This document shows positions 24,459 to 33,911 of a stretch of 64,000 bases of DNA, piece by piece. The notes beneath the pieces were generated by a model. It saw nothing but the letters and a program-made list of their open reading frames with translations. It had not been told where the DNA came from and searched no databases. The number at the start of each line of letters is the position of its first letter. The stretch's first letter is position 1. The translations under genes were made by a program, and so were the position numbers. Source of the stretch: Mimachlamys varia (lineage: Eukaryota > Mollusca > Bivalvia > Pectinida > Pectinidae); NCBI GenBank assembly GCA_947623455.1, contig OX392534.1, positions 11,852,001 to 11,916,000 on the forward strand. Direction: 5' to 3'.

Positions 24459-24731
24459 GTATTTTCACTCTCGTAGTACACGATTTAAAACTATGCAACA
24501 CTAGTTTAATTGCACTTCTGAATTCATAAATCAAATGGGTTTTACGCACCTGATCATTCTATCTGATTTGACATTGGTTTAGAAATTTTGGACTTCCCCC
24601 TGTTGGCCCTTAGCATTACTGAAGAGTCCTAGGAGGACGAAACAGCTGTATGATGAAGTTTAATTCATTTTTTCTGCATACTGTATCTATTACTACATTT
24701 AAAAGGTGCAGTATGTGTGTGCTATTCATCT
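24459..24731 (+). repeat. Hammerhead-bearing repeat, plus-strand copy
   Basis: About 270 bp co-linear with the copies at 13888 and 54272. Shared landmarks in order: gtagtacacgatttaaaac, ctgaattcataaat, gggttttacgcacctga, the ribozyme, tctgcatactgtat, and aaaggtgcagtatgtgtgtg. It lies just beyond the sulfotransferase poly(A) signal, on the same strand as the gene. No open frame or terminal inverted repeat seen. Confidence 0.75.
24613..24656 (+). ncRNA. Type I hammerhead ribozyme
   Basis: Stem I 5' strand GCATTA, core CTGAAGA (24619-24625), stem II GTCC/GGAC with loop TAGGA, core GAAA, the self-complementary stem III ACAGCTGT, cleavage triplet GTA (ending 24650), stem I 3' strand TGATG. Stem I forms five pairs (CATTA with TGATG), one of them a G-T wobble. 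All invariant core bases are intact; position 7 is A, which the CUGANGA consensus allows. Predicted cleavage is between 24650 and 24651. The short stem III is the kind known to work better as a dimer. Confidence 0.85.
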
Positions 24732-25515
24732 TTCTTATATATCATTTTCATACATATGACTACTTCTGTATAATTATATTGCTTAATGAAATTATCGGAT
24801 ATATTTACATTGTATCTAAGTCAATGCCATGACATATATAATGTATATGGCCTTTCCGAACAACTAATTTTATATACCAGTGAAACCTACATGGGGTTAT
24901 CTCCCCTATAACACTTGCTATGTATATAGATCGAGGATTTATGCTTATGCTATATATTTGCATTAATATGCTCCTATAAATCGTTTTTTATATGGGTTTG
25001 TCATGACAAGATTAGGAGAGAGCTTATACAAACCAAGTTCAATGATATTATTTACAAAATAAATTAAATATGACATGAAATGCATGTACAATTTATACAA
25101 ATTATCATTCAATGATACCTCGAACATGTACATTTAATTTGTTTAAATTTAGACATGTTTAACCAAGAACCAGGGCCCAGTTGTTTAAACGTTCAATAGC
25201 TTAATCAGTGAATAGTGTAAGTTGCAATTCTCCTGAAACTTTAAAATCAAAAGCATTGAATTAGATACACTTTTCAAGATATCAACTATCTGGTACAGTC
25301 AAATTACAGGCAAAATTGTGGGATTGCACCTTGTATATGGATAAAAGTTTTAAGGTACCTTAGTTAAATATAAATAAAATTTATATTATATATATATATA
25401 GTAGCTATGGGCTATGGTTTTGACGTTCACATTTAGGCACAAGAGAAAATAAGCGCATTTTCAGTGTTGCATTTCGACAAAACCGAATATTTGTAAACAA
25501 CGTTATCTAATAAAC
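24732..25515. other. Intergenic, no gene recognised
   Basis: AT-rich; an (AT)n microsatellite at about 25384-25400. Confidence 0.45.
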
Positions 25516-25708
25516 TTTTTTTATTTTACAACAATTATGAAACAAGGGGTCATATCGTGGGAAACCGGGGTAACCGGAGAAAACCCACATGGTCCGGGGG
25601 GGGGGGGGGGTGACCCCATATACTACCTTCTCACGTCCAGTCGAGAAATCGAACCCCCCGGCGGCCTTGGTGTAAGACAAGTGCGCTATCCACCCGACCA
25701 TGACAACG
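25516..25708 (-). mobile_element. tRNA-derived SINE
   Basis: The minus strand starts with a tRNA-like head: A-box-like TGGATAGCGCAC (plus-strand 25681-25692) and B-box GGTTCGATTTC (about 25645-25655), correctly ordered and about 30 bp apart. A G/C run follows (14 G on the plus strand at about 25596-25610), then GTGGGTTTTCTCCGG and an A-rich tail, aaaataaaaaaag. The tail part resembles fragments at 38384 and 40905. It is not a functional tRNA: the acceptor stem does not close and the body is extended. Family name not assigned. Confidence 0.6.
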
Positions 25709-25899
25709 TTGTCTACATAACTATATATAAGGCGTCCAAAACTCATGCATATGATTTAGGAAAAAGGATAAAAGTCACAAATATTATTTCAAGTAGGAAA
25801 CTCTAACTCTGATGTTCAGTATTCAGTGACTTTTGCAATGCTAACCATTCTAACGCCAGAACTGGCCATCGCTGAATACTGGTTACTACATACGTACAG

Positions 25900-26514
25900 A
25901 CCTACTCCACAGGGACCTGAGAATTTGTTCCAGCTAGTTTTGGACCTAAAATTGGGTGTTTAAAGTAATTTTACACATTTGGGGGGTTAAAGCTTTCCAG
26001 ATCGAAAAATCGACCCCACCTACCTTTCTTGCATCAAAAATCACATTTCTAGTTGAGGTACGAAAAAACGCTTGGTACCGTTGGAAAGATGGATAATTTT
26101 TATTTCATAAACCTCCTAAATGCAAGTCAAAAGTATCCTCCTTCCACAGAAATAATCTCCATTTCCTCCAAAAACACGCAAAATGTGTGTTTTTGGAGGA
26201 AATAGAGATTATTTCTGCGGAAGGAGGATACTTTTGACTTGCATTTACGAGGTTTATGAAATAAAAATTATCCATCTTTCTAACGGTACCAAGCGTTTTT
26301 TCATACCTCAACTAGAAATGTGATTTTTGATGCAAGAAAGGTAGGTGGGGTCGATTTTTCGATCTGGAAAGCTTTCCAACCTTTAGCTTTTATGACCATT
26401 GAGGGGGCATTTTTATCGAAAATTGATCCCCCCAAATGTGTAAAATTACTTTAAACACCCTATTTTAGGTCCAAAACTAGCTGTAACAAATTCTCAGGTT
26501 CCTGTGACCTACTC
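25900..26514. mobile_element. Foldback DNA element with 8-bp target-site duplication (hAT-type MITE), copy 1
   Basis: Element 25908-26506 (599 bp), flanked by the direct repeat ACCTACTC (25900-25907 and 26507-26514). Almost the whole element is one palindrome centred near 26180; the ends are CACAGGGACCTGAGAATTTG and its inverse. An 8-bp duplication is diagnostic for hAT-like transposition (established). No transposase is encoded, so it must be mobilised in trans. The 68-codon minus frame inside is an artefact of the palindrome. Confidence 0.88.
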
Positions 26515-27236
26515 TACCGGCTGCAGTAGATGTCGGTGACTAGAGTTACTCCCCTTACATCACTTTGTGTAATGCAATGATAAAGAACGTTGGTTCTTCC
26601 TCATTAGTAAACTAAATGATTTTTTTTAAAGCAAAAAGTATCCTCTTTGTTTCGGTATTTCTTATTCCAATATACTACGGTAAAGGCCACACTATGATGC
26701 TACGGTATATCGATGACTTTATCTGAGAATCTGAGTAACCATACACGATTACATGATGTACAATGTGTTGCCTAAAGTAAAATGACACCTATAGACTCCC
26801 TATAGACTTCAGTGCGTTTCCACTAATTTTGAAAACAACATTATGCAATAACAGTGTGAACGATTTTGATAAGCTTTATTTGGTATCGCGCGGTGTATTC
26901 AGTTGTATTCAGCATGCTACGTATACGTTGCAGAGCTGTGTGAAGTTCGAGCTAGCTTACTTGTGACGTCACATTTTCTATGAAATAAACATTGCCGTCA
27001 GTGGGAGATGCCCAGATCGCAGATTTCATTTCGCATTTATACACCCCAATAAAATAGCATACGGTCTACTTCTGCACTAAAAACTTGCTTTGGAACGGCA
27101 ACCATGTATAAAATTTACAAAACAAAAGTTATTGCAATCGGTCAAACTTTTTTTATGATGACATTTTCAAAATTGGTGGAAATACACTTTGTGAATGGAA
27201 AAATTTCAGGCGCGACATTACTTATGATCAGGTACC
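26515..27236. other. Intergenic, no gene recognised
   Basis: AT-rich; no gene or repeat identified. Confidence 0.4.
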
Positions 27237-27347
27237 GTAGAAAAAATTTCGATGATGATTGGTTTTTAATCCCCAAAACGTAATTACTCGGAACATCTCT
27301 GTAGTTTATGTCCAAACATAGCAGTAACACACGATCAGGTCCCTGTG
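27237..27347. mobile_element. Divergent right end of the same hAT-type foldback family
   Basis: Co-linear with the right ends at 26400-26506 and 62010-62113: taatccccaaaacgtaatta, ctcggaacatctctg, tgtccaaacatagcagtaac, and caggtccctgtg at the terminus. The left half was not found, so this is a solo or older, diverged copy. Confidence 0.55.
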
Positions 27348-27688
27348 GTATCTCCGTATGAACACTGAGTTGAGACACTCCTATGTGAAATAATGGTTAG
27401 ACTACAGCTGTAAGTCTAGAAACGCTCATGGCCGACTTACTCATACAGATATTGCAGAAAAAGAAAAGGGACATTTGTTATTCTTCCAGACAAGAAATGT
27501 CAGACATTATATATAAATGGCGATACTTCATTTTTTATTTATACTCTGCATTTTGTTAAAATAGTTTTTGCATTGTAGAGATGTGTAAATGGATGACATA
27601 GGAAATATTTAAGTTTCGTTTTTTAAATGCCGCCAAACCACAGAAAATACAAAATCATTGAAAGTTACGCAAAAAAGTCTATAGATAA

Positions 27689-28025
27689 TAGTATGATGGC
27701 TGATTTCTGCCATCTCGCCTTTTCGCCGAACGGCGGGTTTTTTCGCCTTGTAAAATTAACGCCTTTCGGCGAGTTTTGCGTAAATTTTACAAGGCGAAAA
27801 CCAGCCGGATTACACTTAATGTTTTCAGGTTTTAAACTACACGAAAAGGCGGGAAAAATAACACGAACAGGCGTTTTTTTACATAGAATTTTCGGCGCCT
27901 TTTCGTGTTTATTTTCTCGCCTTTTCGGCTTTTCGAGTAAAATTTACAAGGCGAAAGGTTTTCGCATTTAAAATTACGCGAAAAGGCGAAAAGGCAAGAT
28001 GGCAGAAATCAGCCACCATATACTA
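27689..28025. mobile_element. Foldback element, TTTCG-rich arms, copy 1
   Basis: The left end TAGTATGATGGCTGATTTCT and the inverse of the right end (TAGTATATGGTGGCTGATTT) match over about 35 bp, through gccatct(c/t)gccttttcg. The interior is made of shuffled cgccttttcg and gtaaaatttac modules that can pair with each other many ways. No TSD can be fixed. The 114-codon open frame at 27627-27971 is a by-product of this composition. Confidence 0.75.
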
Positions 28026-28131
28026 GGGCTCTGATTCAGTTTTTCATATTCCTTTACTTTTCCATCTAAACATTAAAACATTGTTTAAGAGGTCATGTTT
28101 CAATCTGTTACTTACCTACAATGTTTTTAAG

Positions 28132-28640
28132 GAGTGAAAGTCATTTTAGTAACTTTCATAGTGCTATGAAAGATCAGCCGTTTTATCCATATTGCATGAA
28201 GCCCGCTAGGGCTCTATGCTAAATATGGATCTAACCGCTGAACTTTCATAGCACTTTGAAAGTTACTAAAATGACTTTCACTCTACATATTTACATTTGT
28301 ACTATAGAATAATTGCTTAGTTTCATTATTATTTTCTTGAATTAATAGTTTATAACCTGCGTTTTCATATGCTTCGTCATTTAAACGTCATTGGCGGAAC
28401 AGCCAAGTTTTAATGAAATTGGCACCAACGATAATAATTAGGCATTATAGCGTTTGACGCAGTGGCATTCTCCATGTTATTCGAAGCGGCGTGACAAGAC
28501 TCTCATTGAATAATCTTGATATATGACATCATAATGAAACCACGTGCTACGTCTCGAGAACCATTGCTTTCATCCTTCTATGAAAAGCATTTTTTGCTGA
28601 TAATGTTCATATAGTGGATTGCAGCGCAAATGTAAATATA
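28132..28640. repeat. Dispersed repeat with foldback left part, copy A
   Basis: 28132-28283 is a clear inverted repeat (gagtgaaagtcattttagta against its inverse, about 40-bp arms). The repeat then continues through gtgacaagactctcattgaa and gtctcgagaaccattgcttt to cagcgcaaatgtaaatata. Both parts recur in the same order at 31008-31251, showing that they belong to one family. Confidence 0.7.
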
Positions 28641-29817
28641 TACATATACACAATTTAGATATTGACCGTCCACCTTTGTCCGTCGTTTATACGGAAATCC
28701 ACGCAAACAGTCATTTTTGTTTGATTGATGCGAAAATCAATAGGATGACTCTTCAAGAGAAATAGTATGAAGGATTGGTTTTGAATCGACCTTTTAAATT
28801 ATGAGTGATCATCAAAACTCGAGTCAACAAAGCATAAAAGGAATAGAGAGTATTTTATTGTTGTACACTCTGTACATTATGGATCACACGTGTTTAAAGA
28901 TATAAAGTCTTGATATATACAGCTAAAATACATTTAGAAAAATGTTTCAGTTTTGATCATATACACTACACATAATACTCGCAAGGGGGTGATACAGTAT
29001 TTATCTTTAAAGTCTTTTGAAAAAATGCCGTGAAGGACAAAAACTGTTCTTTTATCATTTCAAACCTATCACGGTTAGGTAATGTCGATGTCATAATTAT
29101 AATTATGTACTTAATTATTATCATGTATTGTGGAGAGGACTGTTTCTAAGATGTAATAACTCCAATCCATTTGTATATTCTACAATAAAACATGTTTAAA
29201 CTATGTCGATGAGATACGAAAATAAACGTCTATTCGTTTTTCCTTATTTTAGTCAACTGTAAACATTTTATTTATAGTAACCAACATGTACTTTGACCCT
29301 TGACCCTGAAACACAAACTTGGCTGAGGCGTAATCTTAAACACCAAGCTGGACAAGAATTGCAAATATTAACAATTCATCACACAATATAATTTGTTATC
29401 CAGCGAATATACTCTCGTTATATTTTTTGCCTATTAGACTATATAATATGACGTTCTTATCCCAAACATAAAGCTACGGGGATTTTCATGAAAAGACGCT
29501 GACCTACATTGTGCCTAGGCCTCGTCTATATTGGATACCAAATTACACAAGGATTCTTATTAGCAACGTTTAGTTAGTTTAAACATATTTTATTGTCACG
29601 AAAACGACAAGAGGATTGGGCAAAAGTTATGTCAACTTATGAAACGCCCTTTCCCAACATCATGATAAATACAACATACAATAAACCTAGACAGTAACAA
29701 TTATATATACATGTTTTATATTTTTTACGTTTTATCGCTGGCTCTAGTAATTGCTCATCCAAGCCTGTATCAAAACGTCATATATACTACCATTCTTAGT
29801 ACAAAAGTGTACCATTA
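28641..29817. other. Intergenic, no gene recognised
   Basis: AT-rich; no feature identified. Confidence 0.4.
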
Positions 29818-30762
29818 AATCAGGGCTTCGGTCTAATTGTGACACTGTATACTCCAGAAGTGGAATAAACCGGATATGAATTAAAAAGAAACTCGAAAGA
29901 TCATCCGATTAATCTTGAGCACCCCGTCCTAAAAATGTTTCGTCTGTCAAAACATTGTAATTTTCATCCCTGTACCCTACCAAACCTAATTCTGTAAAAA
30001 ACTTCCACAACGTCTTCGGTGTCTGATTTTTTTTTCAAGAAAGGTTGACGACGATACACGTGTATAGATGAGAGCGATCTCAGAAAATACTTTGTGTAAA
30101 ACACAACAAAATCTAAGATGAAGTGTCAAGGAAGAAATTGTGCAAATGATTGAATTCCTGGTTGACAATATTTTGTTAGTTCCCAGGAAAGATTCTTCAG
30201 CAGACTTTTGGTATTACCCAGGGAACATAGTACCAAGCTTAACGATAAACGCGACGATTTCAAATTTTCGATCGTGACCTTTCCCCTTCTTGAAAGTAAC
30301 TGTGTTTTACATGTCGCAGTTGATCGGCTATTTAGCGCTTGCTCTAAATATAAAGATTTTCTTGATAGATGTCGACTGCTGCTTAACAAACTCACTACAG
30401 AGATATTCGAGAGAGGCAGGTTGATCAGAAGTATGGACAAGTTTAATGGTCGCCATCTTTGTCTCATTGAGAACTATTTTGTATTTACCTGTACTTACAA
30501 GATTTACATGGCGAGTCTCATCGATGAATCAGGAGACGCTTACTCTTCCGGAACACCTTATTATTTTTCTCTTGTAATTTTACATGGTTTCCATCTTGAT
30601 CTTTCCTTTTTTCGTACGTTGCTCCTAGTGTAATCGATTTTGAGTTCGGATTAAGGTTTTCTTGACGCTTCGATATTCTCATTTTTGTTGTTGTTGATAT
30701 TCTGCCTCTAGTTTAATCAATTTTGGTTTGCAATATGTTTTTATTACGCTTCCGTATTCTCA
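29818..30762 (+). pseudogene. Reverse transcriptase pseudogene, plus-strand copy with internal deletion
   Basis: The 5' part (cagggcttcggtctaattgt, then gacactgtatactccag) matches the inverse of 49445-49490. Next comes a motif-B-proximal piece (attgaattcctggttgacaa), then a jump to the C-terminal part: AAGCTTAACGATAAACGCGA onward encodes KLNDKRDDFKFSIVTFPLL and CSKYKDFLDRCRLLLNKL. Then RHLCLIENY, and the 3' UTR to 30680. The catalytic YIDD segment is deleted. A second partial 3' end follows at 30693-30762, a short tandem repetition of the tail. Confidence 0.78.
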
Positions 30763-31007
30763 GAACCGTTGTCATCGAGGACTTTCGTCGTATAAATCTA
30801 TAGGTAGTTCATATCCAAATAAATATCACATCCTCAAAGTGAGAAACTAAGACTCATTCAAATTATACGAGGATACAGAATTGGGTCAATGGTCACTATT
30901 ATACATGTAGCACTAACGATGTCAGTGTGGATGTTCTTAGATGAATGAAGGAGAAAGTGCATTGCTGTCATCGATATATAATGGTACTTACACTACATAT
31001 ATATATG

Positions 31008-31251
31008 GATTGAAAGTCATTTTTTTTAAATTTCATAGTGCTATGAAAAGTCAGCCGTTACATCCATATTGAATGAAGCCCGCTAGAGCGTGGCAAGACT
31101 ATCATTGAACGCGTTTGACCTATGACGTCATAATTTAACAACGTGCTAAGTCTCGAGAACCATTGCTTTCATATTTTTATGAATGGCATTTTTGCTGGTA
31201 ATGTTCATACATCTTCTGTATATAGTGGGTTACAGCGCAAATGTAAATATA
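31008..31251. repeat. Dispersed repeat, copy B (internally deleted)
   Basis: Matches both ends of 28132-28640 but lacks the counterpart of about 28212-28488: the sequence passes directly from gaagcccgctagagc to gtggcaagactatcattgaa. It therefore retains only one arm of the foldback. Confidence 0.68.
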
Positions 31252-32335
31252 ACTTTATAGAAGGTGAAGACATCATTGTTTGAAGCGCCATTGCGATCAT
31301 TGACGATTAAACTTCACACAATTTGTACAGATCTCAAAACGAATCATATAATATAATTATATACCTTTAAGCGAACAACAATTATTACTTCGGACAATGC
31401 CGCCCGTGATGACCTCTATTATTCGACATCAGCTAACGGATCTCTTCTTCTAACATAATCGTCAGAGGCTCTTTTATTTATTTGCTGTATGGTCTATAAT
31501 TACTTCACAAATGGCCTGCTGAACGACTAGTTTCGGGGGTCGGAAGTGCTGGGTGATTTATGTCGTACCGCCTGGCTATATCGCGGGGTGAGACCTATCG
31601 CACCACACGGTGAATTTCTCTGGGCAATGAGACGGTAATTCGTTCCACGAAAACGCTAACATGTTATTAATATTCAATCTGGTAGTGTCACAGTAGAATT
31701 CGGGATGGTATATAGACTGCCAAAGTGGAAAACCAAGGTATCATCTGCACCCAAATAGAGGCGGCAGTCATAGATATTGATCTAAGCTCCCGGCATGCTC
31801 CACACCTTTGCACAGCTTTGTCGAAATGCATCTGCCGAAAATGTGCGCCAGTCACTATGGAGAAACATTTTTTTAAAAAGAAAATCAGATGAAGTAGCAG
31901 AAGTCTACTGGAGTTGGGCTGTATACTACATGTATCACCATTTCGGTACATAAACATCCCTATCAGTGTCGATACATCTTACCGCAGACGTTTTTTCTTA
32001 AAAATACGGAATGTTTTCTTTCAGAACGTCACATAAAACGACCATCAAAAGAATTGGTCTTGATAGTATCTATTCATCTATAACAATAAATATCCGTAGC
32101 GTATCACGTGATAACGTATATATATGTGAATGTTATTGTGTAATATACTGTATCACGTGATATCAATGCCTGTGGTCTTGTATTTTTAGTACTGTCTAGA
32201 TATTAAGTTTCGGGCATAGTAGTTCAAAATGTTCGGATTCTTAAAATGAAATAGTTTCATTAGGTGCTTATTGGACACTACAATACATTGTCTATTTGCA
32301 TGCGCGTTACTAAGACTGTTCAACTGTAAAATAGC
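31252..32335. other. Intergenic, no gene recognised
   Basis: AT-rich; an 89-codon minus frame at 31688-31957 has no recognisable domain. Two tatcacgtgat palindromic words at 32103 and 32152 stand out weakly. Confidence 0.4.
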
Positions 32336-32407
32336 CAGGGGCGTAGCTGGAGGTATTTTGATGTGCAAGCCCGCGACGTTTTCAATTTTGGGGAGGGGGT
32401 ACTTTGA

Positions 32408-32431
32408 GGGGGGGGGGGGGGGGGGGGGGGG
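32408..32431 (+). repeat. Poly-G tract, 24 bases
   Basis: An uninterrupted run of 24 G. It produces spurious proline- or glycine-rich frames on both strands. Length is uncertain in any assembly because homopolymers this long are error-prone. Confidence 0.9.
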
Positions 32432-32768
32432 ATGGATCACATTTGGACTTCAAATGGTGCCATTGTTTCGACTTGTTTAAATCATCATTGTCTGGCCTAT
32501 CATTATACAAATTATTAATGCGAAAATGAAAAACGATATGTTTTATTTCCATGATGTATGGAAACAAAATCATTATCCATACCTTTCTTATGTCATAAAC
32601 ACATCAGTAAGTAAAACCAGAGACATGTACATGTAAAACCATCTTTGATATACATACGTCTCTGTTTATAAGTATATATGTTCTGTGCAGGACTCGGGAA
32701 GTAAGAACTCATGCTTGTGTTCTTAAGCATAATTTTGTATAATTCGAAAAAGCCTAGTTTCACGACAG

Positions 32769-32887
32769 TTCCTTGACTAAAAAATCTCCATAGAAAAGCA
32801 TTAAAGAATTAACGGGAATATCTCAAGTTAAAGGAATTTTCCATAATTTTTGTATTGCTTTCCTATGGAGATTTTTAACTTAAGGAA
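32769..32887. repeat. Inverted repeat inside the hAT-like element
   Basis: Left arm ttccttgactaaaaaatctc then catagaaaagcat pairs with attgctttcctatg then gagatttttaacttaaggaa, with a loop of about 50 bp. Clear but imperfect. Confidence 0.7.
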
Positions 32888-33036
32888 TTTTGGCTGGGCT
32901 CATTAATAATTGCATTTGCTGACATTTTGTTTTCACTGAAATGCAGTAAAAATTGGCCCTTCTTTTATTACTCTTAGAATGATAAAATGGTCATTTTTGT
33001 ATATTAAATCTAATACAGATTTACAAAAAAAAAAAA

Positions 33037-33450
33037 ACAAAAACCAGAGAGTACCAAAACGTCAACAAAACCATAATCCGAACTCAAAATCGATTAAACT
33101 AGAGGCAAAATATGAAAAAAGGAAAGATGGTACATAGAGACCCTTGTAAAAGCACAAGAGAATAAGACCAGATGTTCCGGAAAAGTAAGCGTCTTATACT
33201 TCATCGACGACAACTGCCATGTAAACATGTCAAAATGAGAACCGAGTCCTCATTGTCAATGAAAACAAGGGAAAACACTAATGAGCATTCTCAAAAACGT
33301 CCATCTTCATATCATTAGCTTAAAGATACAGAACGTGTCCCATGAAACCAAGATGGCGACCATAAAACTTGCCCACAGTCTTCATCAGCCTTCACCTCTC
33401 CTTTCCCTGTGACATAAGTTTGTTCGTCAGCAGCTGATATCTATCACTAA
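33037..33450 (-). mobile_element. Retroelement 3' fragment inserted in the hAT-like element
   Basis: Minus-strand copy starting with the family 3' end (gagagtaccaaaacgtcaac) and running through the 3' UTR (inverted gaacacctgg region, cttcatcgacgacaac) into the RT C-terminal coding (accaagatggcgaccataaa) and on to gttcgtcagcagctgatatc, where it is 5'-truncated. Confidence 0.82.
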
Positions 33451-33911
33451 AACCTAATATGACATGATTTTATAAAAAAAAAAGTCGGCCTAAGTGAGGT
33501 GGTTTCAAACTGATGCTTATGTTTGGATGTTATTCGGTATTCATTTGTATACGAAATTGCTCACGATAAAGCCATTACCTATATTGTCGTAGTGAGCTGT
33601 ATTATAAATATTATTCGAATTGTGTTGGCTGCGGTCTCCGACATCTTGCACAGTAATGTATGATTGAATGTGTATGTGTATTGTAATCCTATATGCTATT
33701 GCATTCGGAAAGAAACAAAATTGAATTTGAAGTATTTATAGCTACACATAACACATTTTCTGTAGCCTTATTTGTTAATCTGACGAGTCGAAAAAAAGGA
33801 GTTTCAGTGGACAATAAGTTGAATTATGAAATATCTCGACTTTAATACACATACTTTGGAAAATGATGTGCAAGCACGGGCTTATGTGCTTACATGGCAG
33901 CTACGCCCCTG

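Larger units (their letters stand above)
32336..33911. mobile_element. Nonautonomous hAT-like DNA transposon
   Basis: The left end CAGGGGCGTAGCTGG (32336) and the inverse of the right end (CAGGGGCGTAGCTGCC, 33896-33911) are matching terminal inverted repeats of the widespread hAT CAGGGGCGTAGC type. A subterminal gatgtgcaagc motif recurs near both ends (32359 and 33865). The flanks share only atagcc, so the 8-bp duplication is not intact. The interior has no transposase. It holds a 24-base G run (32408-32431), a foldback (32769-32887) and a retroelement fragment (33037-33450) that presumably inserted later. Confidence 0.6.

Noticed and set aside
25627..25708. A functional tRNA gene
   Set aside because: A and B boxes are present, but no closed acceptor stem or clear anticodon arm, and the sequence continues into a SINE body.
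27627..27971. 114-codon open frame on the plus strand
   Set aside because: Lies within a foldback element built from cgccttttcg modules. Its apparent protein has mirrored composition and no domain.
29930..29960. Another hammerhead at a gacgaaaca word
   Set aside because: The reverse strand has GACGAAACA but no CTGANGA at the right distance and no matching stem II; it belongs to the retroelement coding region.
30126..30467. 113-codon minus-strand frame
   Set aside because: Antisense to the retroelement reverse transcriptase remnant, which reads on the plus strand.
32186..32573. Proline-rich or glycine-rich small proteins
   Set aside because: Generated by the 24-base G run; length polymorphism alone would shift the frame.
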